From Cladocopium goreaui (taxonomy: Eukaryota; Sar; Dinophyceae; Suessiales; Symbiodiniaceae): 64,000 nt of DNA. Below the pieces are notes generated by a model that was not told the origin of the DNA, made no database searches, and saw only the letters and a program-made list of their open reading frames with translations. Made by a program: the position numbers and the translations under genes. This document shows positions 61,828-64,000 of this stretch, in pieces. The stretch is from positions 87,405 through 151,404 of the forward strand of contig CAMXCT020003768.1 in the NCBI GenBank assembly GCA_947184155.2, in the 5' to 3' direction. Numbering within the stretch: the first letter of the stretch is position 1; every line of letters begins with the position of its first letter.

Positions 61828-62784
61828 CTGGTGAAATGACTAACAGTTCGCCATGGAAAATCACCATTTTAATAGGTAAACCATCTATTTCTATGGGCCA
61901 TTATTGATTGAGGATCATTATTAATAGCACTATTATCATTATTAATATCACTATTATAATGATTAATAATAAGGATATAATCATTATTGATAATGATATT
62001 GATAGTGATATTGGTAATATAATGATAGTGATTATTGATAATGATATCGTGATAATGATATTGATTATTGATTATTGATAGTGATTATTACTAATAGTTT
62101 ATCTATGCTAATATAATGATGAGCTATAATATACAATCATCACTAATTATATTATATTGATAATAATAATTGATTAGATAGTGATAATTGATAATATAAT
62201 GATAGTGAGTATTGATAATGATATCATGATAATGATATTGATATTGATTATTGATAGTGATTATGACTAATAGTTTATGACTATTATAAAATCATCATTG
62301 ATAATATTAATGAGGGACTATAATATAATTATAAATCATAAATCCGTAATGATATAACAATAAGGATAGTCATTATTGATAATATAGTGATAAATGATTA
62401 TAAGAATATATTCTTTTATAATCCTTATATATGATAGATATGTTAATATATGACTGTATCAATACGGTAATGATTATAATAATAGATATTGTTATATAGT
62501 CATCATCAATGATAATAGTCATTTGATAATAATAACTAATATTTAATATATATATATATATACAATAATATTGATAATCATTTGATAATAACAAGGATGA
62601 CCATATAATATCTATCATTATTATCAATCCATCATAGATAAGGATTATTATCAGGTCCATGATAATAAGAATTGTCATTATTATGGATTATCATTTCAAT
62701 ATTGTGGATTGTCGTTATAAGAAATCAATAATAGGATTACTATAGCATATTGTGATAGTAAGGATGGGCCCCCGTTCGACAGCG

Positions 62785-62899
62785 TTGAGTTGCCTTATAA
62801 GTGGCTAAATTCTATGGTTTATAGTACTGTAGATATAACTATAGATAACTATAGTTAATGGGGTTTAGAAACCAACTTATCACTGGGCACCATCCTGTA
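62785..62899. mobile_element. Family F element, decayed
   Basis: Keeps ATAACTATAGTTAATGGGGT and AAACCAACTTATCACTGGGC against the copy at 45354-45480; termini eroded. Confidence 0.6.
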
Positions 62900-63189
62900 G
62901 ATGATAACAGGATTACTATAGCATAGTGTGATTCATAATGATAGTAATTAGTAATAAGGGTTATCATAGATCACTGATCATATTATCAATAGACTAAGTA
63001 CTATTATTTCACACTGAGTACTAAGTACTATAATCAGTACTAAGTACTAAGTACTATAATAGTACTATAATCAGTACTATAATCAGTACTATAATCATAT
63101 TATTTCACACTAAGTACTATATTGTGATTATCATAGATCATTATCATATTATGGTACTATCATAACAGCATCTGATCCGAAAAGTTCGG

Positions 63190-63271
63190 CAATATAGCAG
63201 GCTCATTCTCCTAACGAACCGTCGATCTCCAGGGTTCGGGAGAAAGTGAGGTCGTTATAATTGACCCAGAT
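63190..63271. mobile_element. Family C fragment
   Basis: CCAGGGTTCGGGAGAAAGTG and GAGGTCGTTATAATTGACCC form the right half of a C element. Confidence 0.6.
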
Positions 63272-64000
63272 AACATAGGATTATCATTTTTATGGATTAT
63301 CATTATTATAATATTAGTGGAGTATCATTATAAGAAATGAATAATAGGATTACTATACAATAGCTTATTATGATAGTAATAAGGATTATGTTCATTATGA
63401 TATTATGGTACTACCATAATACCCTTGGATTATAAAATCCTGATGTTTATTACTATCAGAATAAGGATTATCATTAGCATAGTTCATTATCAAATCGACT
63501 GGATTATCAATAATATATAATAGCCATTGACTTAGGATTATAACATCACCGGTAACAGGATTAGCCATACTGTAATAATGTCAATGATCAATCGTCTCAA
63601 TAAGGATTCATTTGATAAAGATAATAACAATGATAATGATACTGGTCAATATGATTGATAATGTTTGCTGGATAGTCCTATAATGATAATCATCTATAAT
63701 GACTCATAATGATAACCATCTATAGAAATGAGATGAAATGATGTTTATACCAATAATGCGTTATAAGTTCTATCGTTTATTTGATAATGATCATCCTTAT
63801 TTATCATTTGAAAACGATAGAAATGATAAATCATCGCCTAATCATCGCCTCTTAGGAGGGTAACGCCTCATGACAATATGGAATGATGGCTATTGGATGG
63901 AATATGATGGTTCTGTTATATGTCATATTATCATTTTTTATCCAATGATAATATGGTTATTTTCTGTTCTATGGAATATGATGTTTCTGGAATGTGATCA

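Larger units (their letters stand above)
61905..63990. repeat. Low-complexity AT-rich region, ATAATGAT-type
   Basis: Irregular arrays of GATAATGATATTGATAATGA and TATCATTATT. A block of AGTACTAAGTACTATAATC repeats lies at 63000-63120. No gene signal in 2 kb apart from two element fragments. Confidence 0.85.

Noticed and set aside
1-64000. tRNA, rRNA and spliced-leader genes
   Set aside because: Looked for tRNA B-box-like GGTTCGA contexts and the dinoflagellate leader end TTTGGCTCAAG; only stray partial matches (for example GGTTCGGGAG in family C, ATGGCTCAAAA near 16520).

Overview
This looks like nuclear DNA of a protist alga, most likely a dinoflagellate; I cannot name the species. The case rests on architecture: AT-rich, repeat-laden sequence with small GC-rich exons; candidate splice acceptors mostly of the form AG|G; candidate donors that include GC and perhaps GA as well as GT; almost all convincing coding signal on one strand (minus); and many short inverted-repeat elements whose ends look like splice sites. 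No bacterial-style operon, rRNA, tRNA or CRISPR array was seen, and no spliced-leader relic was found by eye.

Two long coding regions stand out, both minus. At 50013-51800 an intronless gene encodes a ubiquitin-like domain followed by RCC1-like repeats. At 38012-39259 a 415-residue ORF of unknown function lies in a 1.4 kb insertion that split a small inverted-repeat element and is flanked by a 15-bp target duplication. Elsewhere coding shows as exon-sized islands, listed one by one. Where both splice sites are visible I give exact ends; otherwise ends are approximate. Which exons belong to the same gene cannot be decided here.

The most interesting theme is a set of short inverted-repeat elements (families named A to H here). 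Family A (about 105-120 bp, roughly 20 copies) begins TACCCTCTG|GTAAAC and ends GTTTACCAG|AGGGTA, so each terminus carries a donor on one strand and an acceptor on the other. At about ten loci, cutting the element out at those sites joins minus-strand frames that are open on both sides. This is what introners (intron-generating transposons, known from dinoflagellates and other algae) should look like. The clearest are 13181-13545, 15325-15997 and 41530-44135. In the last, the element has grown into a 2.38 kb intron because its 31-bp core amplified into about 75 tandem copies.

Layout: 1-16.3 kb, exon islands among A-D elements and AT microsatellites; 16.7-17.7 kb, a 372-bp tandem repeat; 18.2-23.6 kb, a 416-bp higher-order satellite with decayed relatives to 24.05 kb; 24.8-41.6 kb, exon islands, a TIR element with 118-bp internal repeats (30.5-31.3 kb) and the nested insertion (37.8-39.4 kb); 41.7-44.0 kb, the 31-bp satellite; 44.3-47.2 kb, exon islands; 47.56-49.56 kb, a compound simple-repeat locus; 50.0-51.8 kb, the RCC1-like gene; 52-61.8 kb, exon islands (strand less certain) and more elements; 61.9-64 kb, low-complexity AT-rich DNA.
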